A DNA stretch of 20,148 bases from a virus. The position numbers and the translations under genes were made by a program. The first letter of the stretch is position 1; each line of letters begins with the position of its first letter. The stretch covers positions 1 to 20,148 of the IMG/VR virus record IMGVR_UViG_3300005830_000219; one strand, 5' to 3'. Below the pieces are notes generated by a model that did no database searches, was not told the origin of the DNA, and saw only the letters and a list, made by a program, of their open reading frames with translations. Shown here one piece after another: positions 14,304 through 20,148 of the stretch.

Positions 14304-15846
14304 TGTTCGCTCCTCCTGCTGCCGGTGGTCCGGCCGGTGGTACTGCGGGCGGTCCCATTGGTCCGCCTGGCGGTGGTCCTTGTGGTGGTACGGGAGGCGG
14401 CCCCATTGGAGGACCACCTAATTCGGGAGGTGGTCCGGCTTCTGGAGGCGTGCCCTCCATGCCGCCCTCCGGTCCCATCGGCGGTCCTTCCGGTCCCATT
14501 GGAGGACCGCCTGGTCCCATAGGCATAGGACCCTGTGGCACCGCTGGAGGTCCCAGTAGTTGTGTAGGATCCTGTGCCACCAAATCCATAAGGGACTGCC
14601 TGAAATTGGTAACTGCTTGACGCAGTTGAATGTTCGCTTGTTGTGCTTGCAGTGATTCTTCGCGCGCCTGAACCGAATCTTGTGACGCTATCTGAGCTTG
14701 CTGTGTAGCTACTTGAGCCTGTTGACCAATTTGCTGCTCACGCATGGCGCTTTCCTGCGCTTGCTGATTAGCCATGTCACTGGTTTGCTGCAGCTGCCCC
14801 TCGGCCATTTCAGCCCGTTCGGCCTCCTGCTGAGCAGCCATCTCCGCTTCTTCGGCCCTCTGTCTATAGAACTCAGCTTCATTAGCAGCTTGTTGAGCTT
14901 GGAGTAAGATTTCGACTGGATCTTGCTCGCCAGATAGAGCTGCTTGTTGTGCTGCCTCTTGCATGGGATCGAGCTGGGGAACTACCGGCGCCTCTACCGG
15001 GATGGCGTCATCTGTTATGGGCATCACGTCTTCTTGCGCCTTCTTCTCCAACTTCTCTTTCATTTTCCTGCGTACTGCGTGTATGCCGGCCCCTGTTAGA
15101 AGGCCTGCCCCTAATCCAGTAAGAGCGGACTTAGCTAAAAGTCCTCTGTTCATCGAGTCTTTGAGTACGCTGGGAAGTTTACTTAACATAGACGCCTTAT
15201 TACCTACTGCTTTGGCGATATTGGCGTCTGCTTTAGCTAGTCTGAGAGCCCTGGAGCCGCCTCCCATAGCTGCCCCGGTAATGCCTCCGCCAACCAGCAA
15301 AGGCGTAGGACTTTTCTTCTTGTCCTCCGCCTCTTTGTCGAAATCGGAATTCTTCTCGATCATTGCCTGCTTTGGTACCGGGCGAGCTCTCATTCGTGCT
15401 CGAATGAGTCGTGCGTCTGTCTCCTCGCCTATGGCCTTTCCGCCCGTGTAACCTAAAACCGTGCCCAAAGCAGCTCCGGCTAATCGATTCTTTTTGCTCA
15501 ACAAAGCCCCGCCAGCGGCTCCCGCAAGACTGCCTAAGGTCTTGCCGGCACGTTCACCCCGCTTGCGGCGAACAGCATTACGCCTGCCCATATCCCCAGA
15601 AACAGTACTACGTACCCCAGATAGGTAGCCGCTCTTTACTGCCTTAGCGATATCTTCACCGGTGATGGGATCTGAGTCGATTGCCGCCACTTTGGTCTTC
15701 TCAACCACATCTTGCAGATCTTCAATGTCTTCTTGAAGCAGACCTCCAGAAGCGATTTTGAGTTTTAAAAAGTGCTCAGCCGCAGCGTGCCAAGGAATCT
15801 CACGGCTCTCACCCTCTTTCAACAAATTGTATAATTCCTGGCTCAC
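14296..15846 (-). CDS. multidomain Gly-zipper, Gln-rich coiled-coil, GPP-tailed protein, 516 aa
   Basis: The GTG at 15846 has AGGAGGT just upstream. Residues 1-60 are helical and include LKLKIASGG and VEKTKVAAI. Residues 100-140, 183-200 and 240-256 are Gly/Ala-rich hydrophobic segments with basic flanks, and SDFDKEAEDKKK precedes the second. Residues 295-425 form a long Gln/Ala/Glu coiled coil. Residues 432-516 are Pro/Gly/Met-rich (GPPMGPEG-type repeats). This layout suggests an extended virion component that can contact membrane, perhaps an internal or ejection protein. No homolog is recognised. Confidence 0.65.
   Translation of the reverse strand: MSQELYNLLKEGESREIPWHAAAEHFLKLKIASGGLLQEDIEDLQDVVEKTKVAAIDSDPITGEDIAKAVKSGYLSGVRSTVSGDMGRRNAVRRKRGERAGKTLGSLAGAAGGALLSKKNRLAGAALGTVLGYTGGKAIGEETDARLIRARMRARPVPKQAMIEKNSDFDKEAEDKKKSPTPLLVGGGITGAAMGGGSRALRLAKADANIAKAVGNKASMLSKLPSVLKDSMNRGLLAKSALTGLGAGLLTGAGIHAVRRKMKEKLEKKAQEDVMPITDDAIPVEAPVVPQLDPMQEAAQQAALSGEQDPVEILLQAQQAANEAEFYRQRAEEAEMAAQQEAERAEMAEGQLQQTSDMANQQAQESAMREQQIGQQAQVATQQAQIASQDSVQAREESLQAQQANIQLRQAVTNFRQSLMDLVAQDPTQLLGPPAVPQGPMPMGPGGPPMGPEGPPMGPEGGMEGTPPEAGPPPELGGPPMGPPPVPPQGPPPGGPMGPPAVPPAGPPAAGGANNG
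14299..14553 (-). repeat. low-complexity GPP/GPM-encoding repeat region
   Basis: This segment encodes the last ~85 residues of the 516-residue protein. It is built from near-repeats of units such as GGTCCCATTGGAGGACC on the plus strand, encoding G-P-P-M-G-P. The periodicity is irregular. It is a likely site for length variation between related phages. Confidence 0.6.
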
Positions 15847-15855
15847 GGAGACCTC

Positions 15856-16311
15856 CTATTGGTGAACTACGGTGAACTTGTTTCCGCCTTCGTCCGTGGT
15901 GATAACGGCTATATCGGCCAACGCAACCGCATTAGCTCCCACAGTGCTATCGGCGGCCGTATTTAGTCCAAAGCTGGCGTTGGCAGTGCCGTCTTTGTCT
16001 ATGAGATCGCCTGCCTGTGTAAACGTAAGATGGTAAGACGGCGGTGTTGAGTGACGATAATTGCGGAAAGACGCAATTCCTACCATATCAGCGTTTACTG
16101 CCTCCATTTGGGCAATTATTTCTGGTGGGGACAGGCCTGCATTAGTCGCATCAGCAAACGTCACTGTGCGTATAGTACCTACAGGAGTCACTATCAGCGT
16201 CAAACCATGAAGGCCGTAAACTTTAACACCTACAGCCTTTCCTTGAACAACATCGTTCAGGTAATCTGTCATCTCCTGAGCCGTGTCGAATTGCTTTAAT
16301 GTGAATGCCAT
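15856..16311 (-). CDS. stand-alone relative of the sheath repeat domain, 151 aa
   Basis: After a short helical N-terminus (FDTAQEMTDYLNDVVQ), residues 35-118 show the same layout as the repeats in the giant sheath protein. GLTLIVTPVGTIRTVTF, then DATNAGLS, a helix (EIIAQMEAV), strands, and GTANASFGLN line up with sheath residues 76-162 (GLILKVSINN, TFSDPTAAGLS, VKDQIAA, DANSVLGFN). This indicates common ancestry. GGAGG lies five bases before the ATG. Its role could be a small virion decoration, a connector or a sheath partner; sequence alone does not decide. Confidence 0.65.
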   Translation of the reverse strand: MAFTLKQFDTAQEMTDYLNDVVQGKAVGVKVYGLHGLTLIVTPVGTIRTVTFADATNAGLSPPEIIAQMEAVNADMVGIASFRNYRHSTPPSYHLTFTQAGDLIDKDGTANASFGLNTAADSTVGANAVALADIAVITTDEGGNKFTVVHQ

Positions 16312-16320
16312 CTAGGCCTC

Positions 16321-16836
16321 CTAATACGCGCCAAACCACCCGTTGACGAAAAAATACTCACTGTGGACGCCACTGAAACTTCCAAGAAGGTTGGCTATGT
16401 TCAGCGACACCTTCTTTTGCATCTTCTCTTGTTCATACTTGTTTTGGAACTGATTGATCCACTGCATCAGCATAGGAGCTTTGTCTGATACAGCTACGCT
16501 GATACCCCCATCAGAGAAATTTAAATGATTTCTCGTCTGCAAGATCCCTACAGACTGTAAGAGAGCTACAGATGTGCCGCGCACAGCAAATGACTGATAG
16601 TGCATCTCCAATAACTGCTCAAGTGTGTAGTACCCAAGGGGTGGTGGGGTGCCTGCAAAATCGCTGAGGAAGTCCAAGATTGCCCAGGCAATCATCCGGT
16701 CGGAATGTTCTTCTCCCTTTACCAGTCGATTGAGCTGTGGGTGGTCTCGGAGGAACAGGCGCACGGTATAGATAAAGGAAGCGAACGTGCTGCTAACCCC
16801 GGGGATCCCACCCAATCCTTGCAATTGCTGCGTCAT
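16321..16836 (-). CDS. putative connector or neck virion protein, 171 aa
   Basis: The ATG overlaps the stop of the upstream HhH gene (ATGA). The product is mostly helical, with TVRLFLRDHPQLNRL, an IAWAILDFLSDFAG segment, and LLEMHYQSFAVRGTSVALLQSVG. It then has a short beta part and ends in YFFVNGWFGAY. Position downstream of the capsid and HhH genes and upstream of the neck and tail genes suggests a head-tail connector or other structural role. No diagnostic motif is present. Confidence 0.5.
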   Translation of the reverse strand: MTQQLQGLGGIPGVSSTFASFIYTVRLFLRDHPQLNRLVKGEEHSDRMIAWAILDFLSDFAGTPPPLGYYTLEQLLEMHYQSFAVRGTSVALLQSVGILQTRNHLNFSDGGISVAVSDKAPMLMQWINQFQNKYEQEKMQKKVSLNIANLLGSFSGVHSEYFFVNGWFGAY

Positions 16837-17285
16837 TCACTACCTTCCCCGAGCTTACTTGCTGCCTCCTCTATGATGGAAGCTGCCACTGCTTGCTCGA
16901 TCTGCAACAGTTCTCCCAGCTCTGCGGGAGACATGAGATCCACAAGCTGCTGGAATGTGAATATCTTCTTGTCGTTCAGCTTTCGTACTCGACTGGCTCC
17001 TATGTTTGCCAGTTCTGTCAAATCATCCTGTTTGGGGAGCTCTGGGAGCTTGTCCGCAACAGGAACAGCTTTATCGACGTCGGGTTTGGAATTTTGTTGT
17101 ACCTTGTAGCCCTGGATCGTGATCAGATTCAGGTCCGCTAAGTGCTTAGCCTGGTTGGAGAAAGCTACACGATCTGGTAGGTCATCCTGTATCTCTCCCC
17201 TGGGGTCTATGACCCTTCCATCCGACAAAACTTTCCACCCTAACATCTCGACTGTTCTACCTGCGATATTGCTGACCTTTGGCAT
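16833..17285 (-). CDS. helix-hairpin-helix protein B, 150 aa
   Basis: The C-terminal third has a helix-hairpin-helix-like unit, DDLTELANIGASRVRKLN, then an IFTFQQLVDL helix and an Ala/Glu-rich end. The IGASRVRKL hairpin resembles the DNA- or protein-binding HhH units of DUF4332-type proteins. The N-terminal half is beta-like and includes LSDGRVIDPRG. The gene is a clear relative of the preceding 200-residue gene, which has DDLTVLPGIGASRVRKLN in the same place. It follows that gene after three bases. A capsid- or DNA-associated role is plausible. Confidence 0.7.
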   Translation of the reverse strand: MPKVSNIAGRTVEMLGWKVLSDGRVIDPRGEIQDDLPDRVAFSNQAKHLADLNLITIQGYKVQQNSKPDVDKAVPVADKLPELPKQDDLTELANIGASRVRKLNDKKIFTFQQLVDLMSPAELGELLQIEQAVAASIIEEAASKLGEGSE

Positions 17286-17288
17286 GGC

Positions 17289-17891
17289 TCACACCAGTCC
17301 TTTGGCAGCTTGTACAGCTTCCTCAGCCACCTCTTCGGCTACCAGTAGTATTTCGACCAGTTTAGCCGGGCTAGCATTCGCGACGTCCGCGAATGTGTGG
17401 ATACCTGCGGCATTCAACTTCCGCACACGACTCGCCCCAATTCCGGGCAATACTGTCAAGTCGTCTGGTTCTTTTGGTTTCTTCGGAGTCGGAATGGGTT
17501 CTTCCGGCTCTAATGCGTTCTCTACCATTTTCGGCAACGGCTTGGGCTCTACCGGAGCAGCCTCAGTCTCGACTACTTTCGCAGCCCCATCTATTCGACG
17601 GTGCACTATGCGCCCATCAGGCAATGCACTGACTCTGGTACCATCTGGCAAATGTAGAGCCACTTTCCCAGCCAGCATCAACTCTTGGATCTTGGCCTCG
17701 AATTTTTTGTAGTTCTCTTCGGTCAGTGGCAATCTCTTGTTGCGCAGAATGCGTTGCTCTCCGAGAAAAATCTTGAATCGGTGTCGTGTGGCAGACCGCG
17801 CCCGATGGAGGCGCGTGCCCACACGGCGTACCGTGTTCTCCACGTAATAGATAGGTTTTGCTACCTTCTCGTTTTTGCCTTCATCAGACAT
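17289..17891 (-). CDS. helix-hairpin-helix protein A, 200 aa
   Basis: The first 60 residues are strongly basic (RRVGTRLHRARSATRHRFK), a region likely to bind nucleic acid or an acidic surface. A short beta segment (LPDGTRVSALPDGRIVHRR), a Pro/Glu/Lys linker and a C-terminal helix-hairpin-helix (LTVLPGIGASRVRKLN, residues about 145-160) follow. The second ATG (17891) is preferred because GGAGG lies five bases away; the first (17894) is only two bases away. The T-run of the terminator behind the capsid gene directly precedes this ribosome-binding site. It is a paralog of the next gene. Confidence 0.7.
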   Translation of the reverse strand: MSDEGKNEKVAKPIYYVENTVRRVGTRLHRARSATRHRFKIFLGEQRILRNKRLPLTEENYKKFEAKIQELMLAGKVALHLPDGTRVSALPDGRIVHRRIDGAAKVVETEAAPVEPKPLPKMVENALEPEEPIPTPKKPKEPDDLTVLPGIGASRVRKLNAAGIHTFADVANASPAKLVEILLVAEEVAEEAVQAAKGLV

Positions 17892-17904
17892 CATATCCTC
17901 CTAG

Positions 17905-17940
17905 AAAAAAGGCGCCGACACCAGAGCGACGTCGGCGCCT
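17905..17940 (-). terminator. strong intrinsic terminator after the major capsid gene
   Basis: AGGCGCCGAC (17910-17919) and GTCGGCGCCT (17931-17940) form a perfect 10-bp GC-rich stem with an 11-base loop. Reading leftward, the stem runs into TTTTTT and then straight into the AGGAGG of the next gene. Transcripts from upstream should mostly stop here, so the capsid genes can be expressed above the downstream genes, with read-through or a further promoter supplying the rest. Confidence 0.9.
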
Positions 17941-17958
17941 CACGGTTCCCTGCAGATA

Positions 17959-17975
17959 TCCTGCCAGAAGCAGGA
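17959..17975 (-). other. small hairpin directly after the capsid stop codon
   Basis: TCCTGC (17959-17964) and GCAGGA (17970-17975) form a perfect 6-bp stem around CAGAA. It lies between the capsid stop (17976-17978) and the strong terminator, so it would be at the 3' end of the capsid mRNA. It has no T-run of its own and may only protect the transcript end. Confidence 0.5.
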
Positions 17976-19097
17976 CTAGAAAACCTCTACACCTGGGTAC
18001 ACAAGGCCATCTTCTACGCGGTTGTTCTCGGCTCCGAGGTCTTCCTCGGCTACGGGAATAACGTTGGCTAAGATGCCGTCCGTGTCATTCGACGTGGCGT
18101 CACCGGAGTAGAGCTCCAGTTTACGCACAGCCGCGATGTTGATTACGCTGATGGCGATGTCTTCCCAAGACTGCCACGTGATCAAATTCGCGATCTTGTC
18201 GATGTAGAACTTAGTGTTGTTCAGGATGTAGAACCGGCCGAAGAAGTCTGGCTTCGTGAAGCAGTACACGTTACCCGGGCGGAGGATATCCGTCTTGATG
18301 GTTCTGGTGTACTGACGTCCAAGAAGCAGATTGTACTTGTATCCGTCGACCGTGGTTTCTGACTGTAGCTTGTCGCCGAAGTCTTCTACCGTCCACTGGA
18401 GGATGTCGTCCCAATCCACTTCTGTGATCAAGACCATTTCCGCGCGGAGACGATTTCCGTCAATCATCTTATAGAGATTGACGAGGTCAGGACGCTGGAT
18501 CGGGAGAACCGTTCCATCGTCCGTAGAAGCTGCACGAGCCAGCTCGCCTTTGCGGACGCTGAATTCCACAACGGAACCGGCCGCAATTGCGGTAGCATTG
18601 AGCGCTGTGGCAGTCCCGCCATTCGCTTCTGTCTGAAGGGCCTGTACGGCCGCTTCGATGTGTGTCGTGAACTCTCTGTCCTCGATTTCTTGGATGTCCT
18701 TCACCGAGTTATCCTCGATAACCTTGGTGATGGGCATTTCGTAGGCCAGGAGCTCCTGCTCGGTCTTCTCGAATTTCTCCGAGGAGATCGTGTAGAAGGG
18801 CACCTCTGCCCGGGGGGCACGGATGAATCGAGCCGTGGGCTGGCCTCTGAAGGTGATGGCCATCGCGCGGCTTTTTGGCTCCACGTCGATGATCTTCACC
18901 AGCGTATCGTGATTCACGGAACGCTGACAATCTGCCCTGGTCACATTCTGTGGGGGGATGATTTTCCGGGCGTAACTTACTTCGCGCAGCCTATCCCTGA
19001 TGTAGGTGCCGGCGTACTCTGCGATCTTTTCTTTACCCTCGGCCGTACCGACCTTATGGGTAAAGAGATCATTCAATACTCTTGCAGGAACACTCAT
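17976..19097 (-). CDS. major capsid protein (HK97-like fold)
   Basis: The 373-residue product has features of HK97-fold capsid proteins: an N-terminal helical arm, then ITFRGQPTARFIRAPRAEVP and a long helix (EKTEQELLAYEMPI) resembling the E-loop/spine region. The A-domain-like C-terminal half includes FYILNNTKFYIDKIANLITWQSWEDIAISVINIAAVRKLELYSG. Capsid subunits assemble into the icosahedral head. AAGGAG precedes the ATG. A decoration-like gene precedes it and a strong terminator follows it, which fits a highly expressed major structural gene. The family call is by pattern; no alignment was possible. Confidence 0.82.
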   Translation of the reverse strand: MSVPARVLNDLFTHKVGTAEGKEKIAEYAGTYIRDRLREVSYARKIIPPQNVTRADCQRSVNHDTLVKIIDVEPKSRAMAITFRGQPTARFIRAPRAEVPFYTISSEKFEKTEQELLAYEMPITKVIEDNSVKDIQEIEDREFTTHIEAAVQALQTEANGGTATALNATAIAAGSVVEFSVRKGELARAASTDDGTVLPIQRPDLVNLYKMIDGNRLRAEMVLITEVDWDDILQWTVEDFGDKLQSETTVDGYKYNLLLGRQYTRTIKTDILRPGNVYCFTKPDFFGRFYILNNTKFYIDKIANLITWQSWEDIAISVINIAAVRKLELYSGDATSNDTDGILANVIPVAEEDLGAENNRVEDGLVYPGVEVF

Positions 19098-19124
19098 AGT
19101 ATCTCCTTACCTTTCTGACCAGGT

Positions 19125-19571
19125 CTAGACCAAGGTCTGGAAGAATCTCAGCCTACCACCATTGTTTGCCGGCAGACGTGTACAGTACCCGATGACCTCA
19201 CCGGATGCGAAAAGCTTCAACCCGGTTTTGGTCAAAGAGTCTACCGTTGCCGCCGCGTCGATTTGGAGCTTACAGCCCAAGGTCAAGCTCGTTGTGGTGA
19301 ACACACGAGTATCTGCCTCGTAAGAGCCACCCATGAGGACAGTAGCTTTGCCGATGGCCTGTACATCCATGCGTCCGCGCTCTACGAACAGAGCCATGCC
19401 GAAAGTACCGTCGACACCTCGAATCAGTCTATAGGAAGTGTCGAAATTCATGAACTCGCCGTCCATCAGCGGGTTCGCATTGTTGGGGTTCACGAGAGTT
19501 CGGTCTGCTACAGTGAAGTCTCTGCGAAGCAGTCCTTGAACTTCGGTCACCAACTCGAAGTTTGCAGTCAT
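19125..19571 (-). CDS. capsid decoration (cement)-like protein, 148 aa
   Basis: The product is beta-rich, with FGMALFVERGRMDVQAIGKATVLMGG, a central TTTSLTLGCKLQIDAAATVDSL, and LKLFASGEVIGYCTRLPANN near the end. A small beta-barrel encoded immediately before the major capsid gene is the usual place and shape of a decoration or cement protein that binds the outer capsid. GAAGGAG precedes the ATG. The fold is inferred, and another minor capsid role is possible. Confidence 0.5.
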   Translation of the reverse strand: MTANFELVTEVQGLLRRDFTVADRTLVNPNNANPLMDGEFMNFDTSYRLIRGVDGTFGMALFVERGRMDVQAIGKATVLMGGSYEADTRVFTTTSLTLGCKLQIDAAATVDSLTKTGLKLFASGEVIGYCTRLPANNGGRLRFFQTLV

Positions 19572-19608
19572 CTTATTTCTCCTTCAGATCTAGTTCTTCA
19601 ACCTACTG

Positions 19609-19995
19609 CTACTCGGAGATCCCTCCCAGCAAGTACGCCGTAAGCTGGTCACCACCGTTCCCAGGCATCTCTTCTGCGAGTTTTGCGAAGTCACCATTGG
19701 GTGCCGTCATTTCGACAGCTTCCTCGATGACATCTAGGGACCTTCCTCGCTCAGCAGCCTCCTTGATTCGCTCGATCTTATCTTCCATGCTCGACGCGAC
19801 ATCGATGCCTTTGTCATGCATAGCACGAGCTATTTTCTCAATTCGGTCACTTCGTTCGTACTCGGCCACTTTCTCTTGCAGAGATCTGTTCGCGATTCTC
19901 AGCTTGTCCCGTTCCGCAGCTAGTTTCCGGAGGACCCCAGGAACTTCCGCGTAGACAGCCGCTGCTTTTGCTGCGCTGATCTTTTGGGTGCTCAT
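19609..19995 (-). CDS. coiled-coil capsid-assembly-like protein, 128 aa
   Basis: The product is almost entirely helical and charged. About residues 20-60 form a heptad-like coiled coil (LRKLAAERDKLRIANRSL), followed by IEKIARAMHDKG and a second helix rich in Glu and Arg. FAKLAEEM lies near the end. A small coiled-coil protein encoded upstream of the capsid genes could be a scaffold or assembly factor. It contains the LEKIA-like motif type seen in several late proteins. AGGAGGT precedes the ATG. There is no direct evidence of scaffold activity. Confidence 0.55.
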   Translation of the reverse strand: MSTQKISAAKAAAVYAEVPGVLRKLAAERDKLRIANRSLQEKVAEYERSDRIEKIARAMHDKGIDVASSMEDKIERIKEAAERGRSLDVIEEAVEMTAPNGDFAKLAEEMPGNGGDQLTAYLLGGISE

Positions 19996-20005
19996 GGTTT
20001 ACCTC

Positions 20006-20148
20006 CTAGTACCCGCCCGAAAGGGGCATTACGGAACTCTGCTTTACACCGCAGGCTTCCTTTTCTTGCTGTTTGGCTTTCAGGAGCTCTTGCAGCTTGA
20101 GCGCCTTCTCCTTCTCTTCAGGCGAAGCGTCTTCCTTCGCCCCTTCCT
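20006..20148 (-). CDS. 3' end of an upstream late gene (partial)
   Basis: A leftward frame enters at the right edge and ends at the TAG at 20006-20008. About 46 C-terminal residues are visible: an acidic and basic helical region (PEEKEKALKLQELLKAKQQ), one Cys, and a short ending, MPLSGGY. The gene directly precedes the coiled-coil protein in the late operon, where portal, protease or scaffold genes would be expected. Too little is present to choose. Confidence 0.65.
   Translation of the reverse strand, partial: EGAKEDASPEEKEKALKLQELLKAKQQEKEACGVKQSSVMPLSGGY

Noticed and set aside
14304-14417. N-terminal extension of the 323-residue protein
   Set aside because: It would be read through the GPP-encoding repeat of the neighbouring gene, has a His/Arg/Gln-rich unnatural composition, and ATG 14303 has a strong ribosome-binding site.
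19122-19131. Palindrome GGTCTAGACC over the stop of the decoration-like gene
   Set aside because: It has no T-run on the leftward strand and no useful loop, so it is not supported as a terminator.
1-20148. tRNA genes, CRISPR arrays, insertion sequences, integrase or attachment sites
   Set aside because: No cloverleaf, regularly spaced direct repeats, transposase motif or recombinase motif was seen on either strand by reading; short or diverged examples could have been missed without tools.

Overview
The window reads as part of the genome of a large tailed bacteriophage with a contractile tail (myovirus-like), or a prophage or metagenomic contig of one. The key evidence is a leftward block of virion genes in the usual head-to-tail order: a capsid-assembly-like coiled coil, a decoration-like protein, the major capsid protein, connector candidates, a head-closure-like protein, a tail-terminator-like protein, a very large tail sheath and a tail tube. 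No terminase, portal core, integrase, polymerase, tRNA or CRISPR array is visible. Ribosome-binding sites are strong and AGGAGG-like, with some GTG and one TTG start, which is bacterial in style. The sequence does not identify the host.

Layout. Bases 1-461 hold the end of a rightward gene and two small leftward genes, one a 51-residue zinc-finger-like protein with a perfect inverted repeat in its coding sequence. A 45-base divergent gap (462-506) follows. Bases 507-5773 are a rightward train of about 14 tightly packed, often overlapping small genes, mostly unrecognised. Exceptions are a YkgJ-type cysteine-cluster protein, a ribbon-helix-helix-like protein, a zinc-knuckle protein and a small protein with a WIPKSQI motif. 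This looks like an accessory or host-takeover operon. Bases 5774-5885 are a convergent junction with a leftward intrinsic terminator and a separate structured element. Bases 5886-20148 are the leftward late operon, with a strong terminator just after the major capsid gene.

How the genes fit together. The structural genes build the capsid, neck, tail tube and sheath. Between them sit at least five proteins with glycine-zipper hydrophobic segments. Two of these open with nearly the same short peptide (F-x-DELEKIA or LFDELEKIA), and related hydrophobic-x-K-(I/L)-A motifs recur in the others. I infer a shared short targeting or processing signal on a set of membrane-active virion proteins, loosely comparable to the N-terminal capsid-targeting sequence of T4 internal proteins. 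The second unusual feature is the 1129-residue sheath. It appears to carry about four copies of a beta-rich, flagellin-IN-like domain, and a stand-alone 151-residue relative of that domain lies upstream in the same operon.
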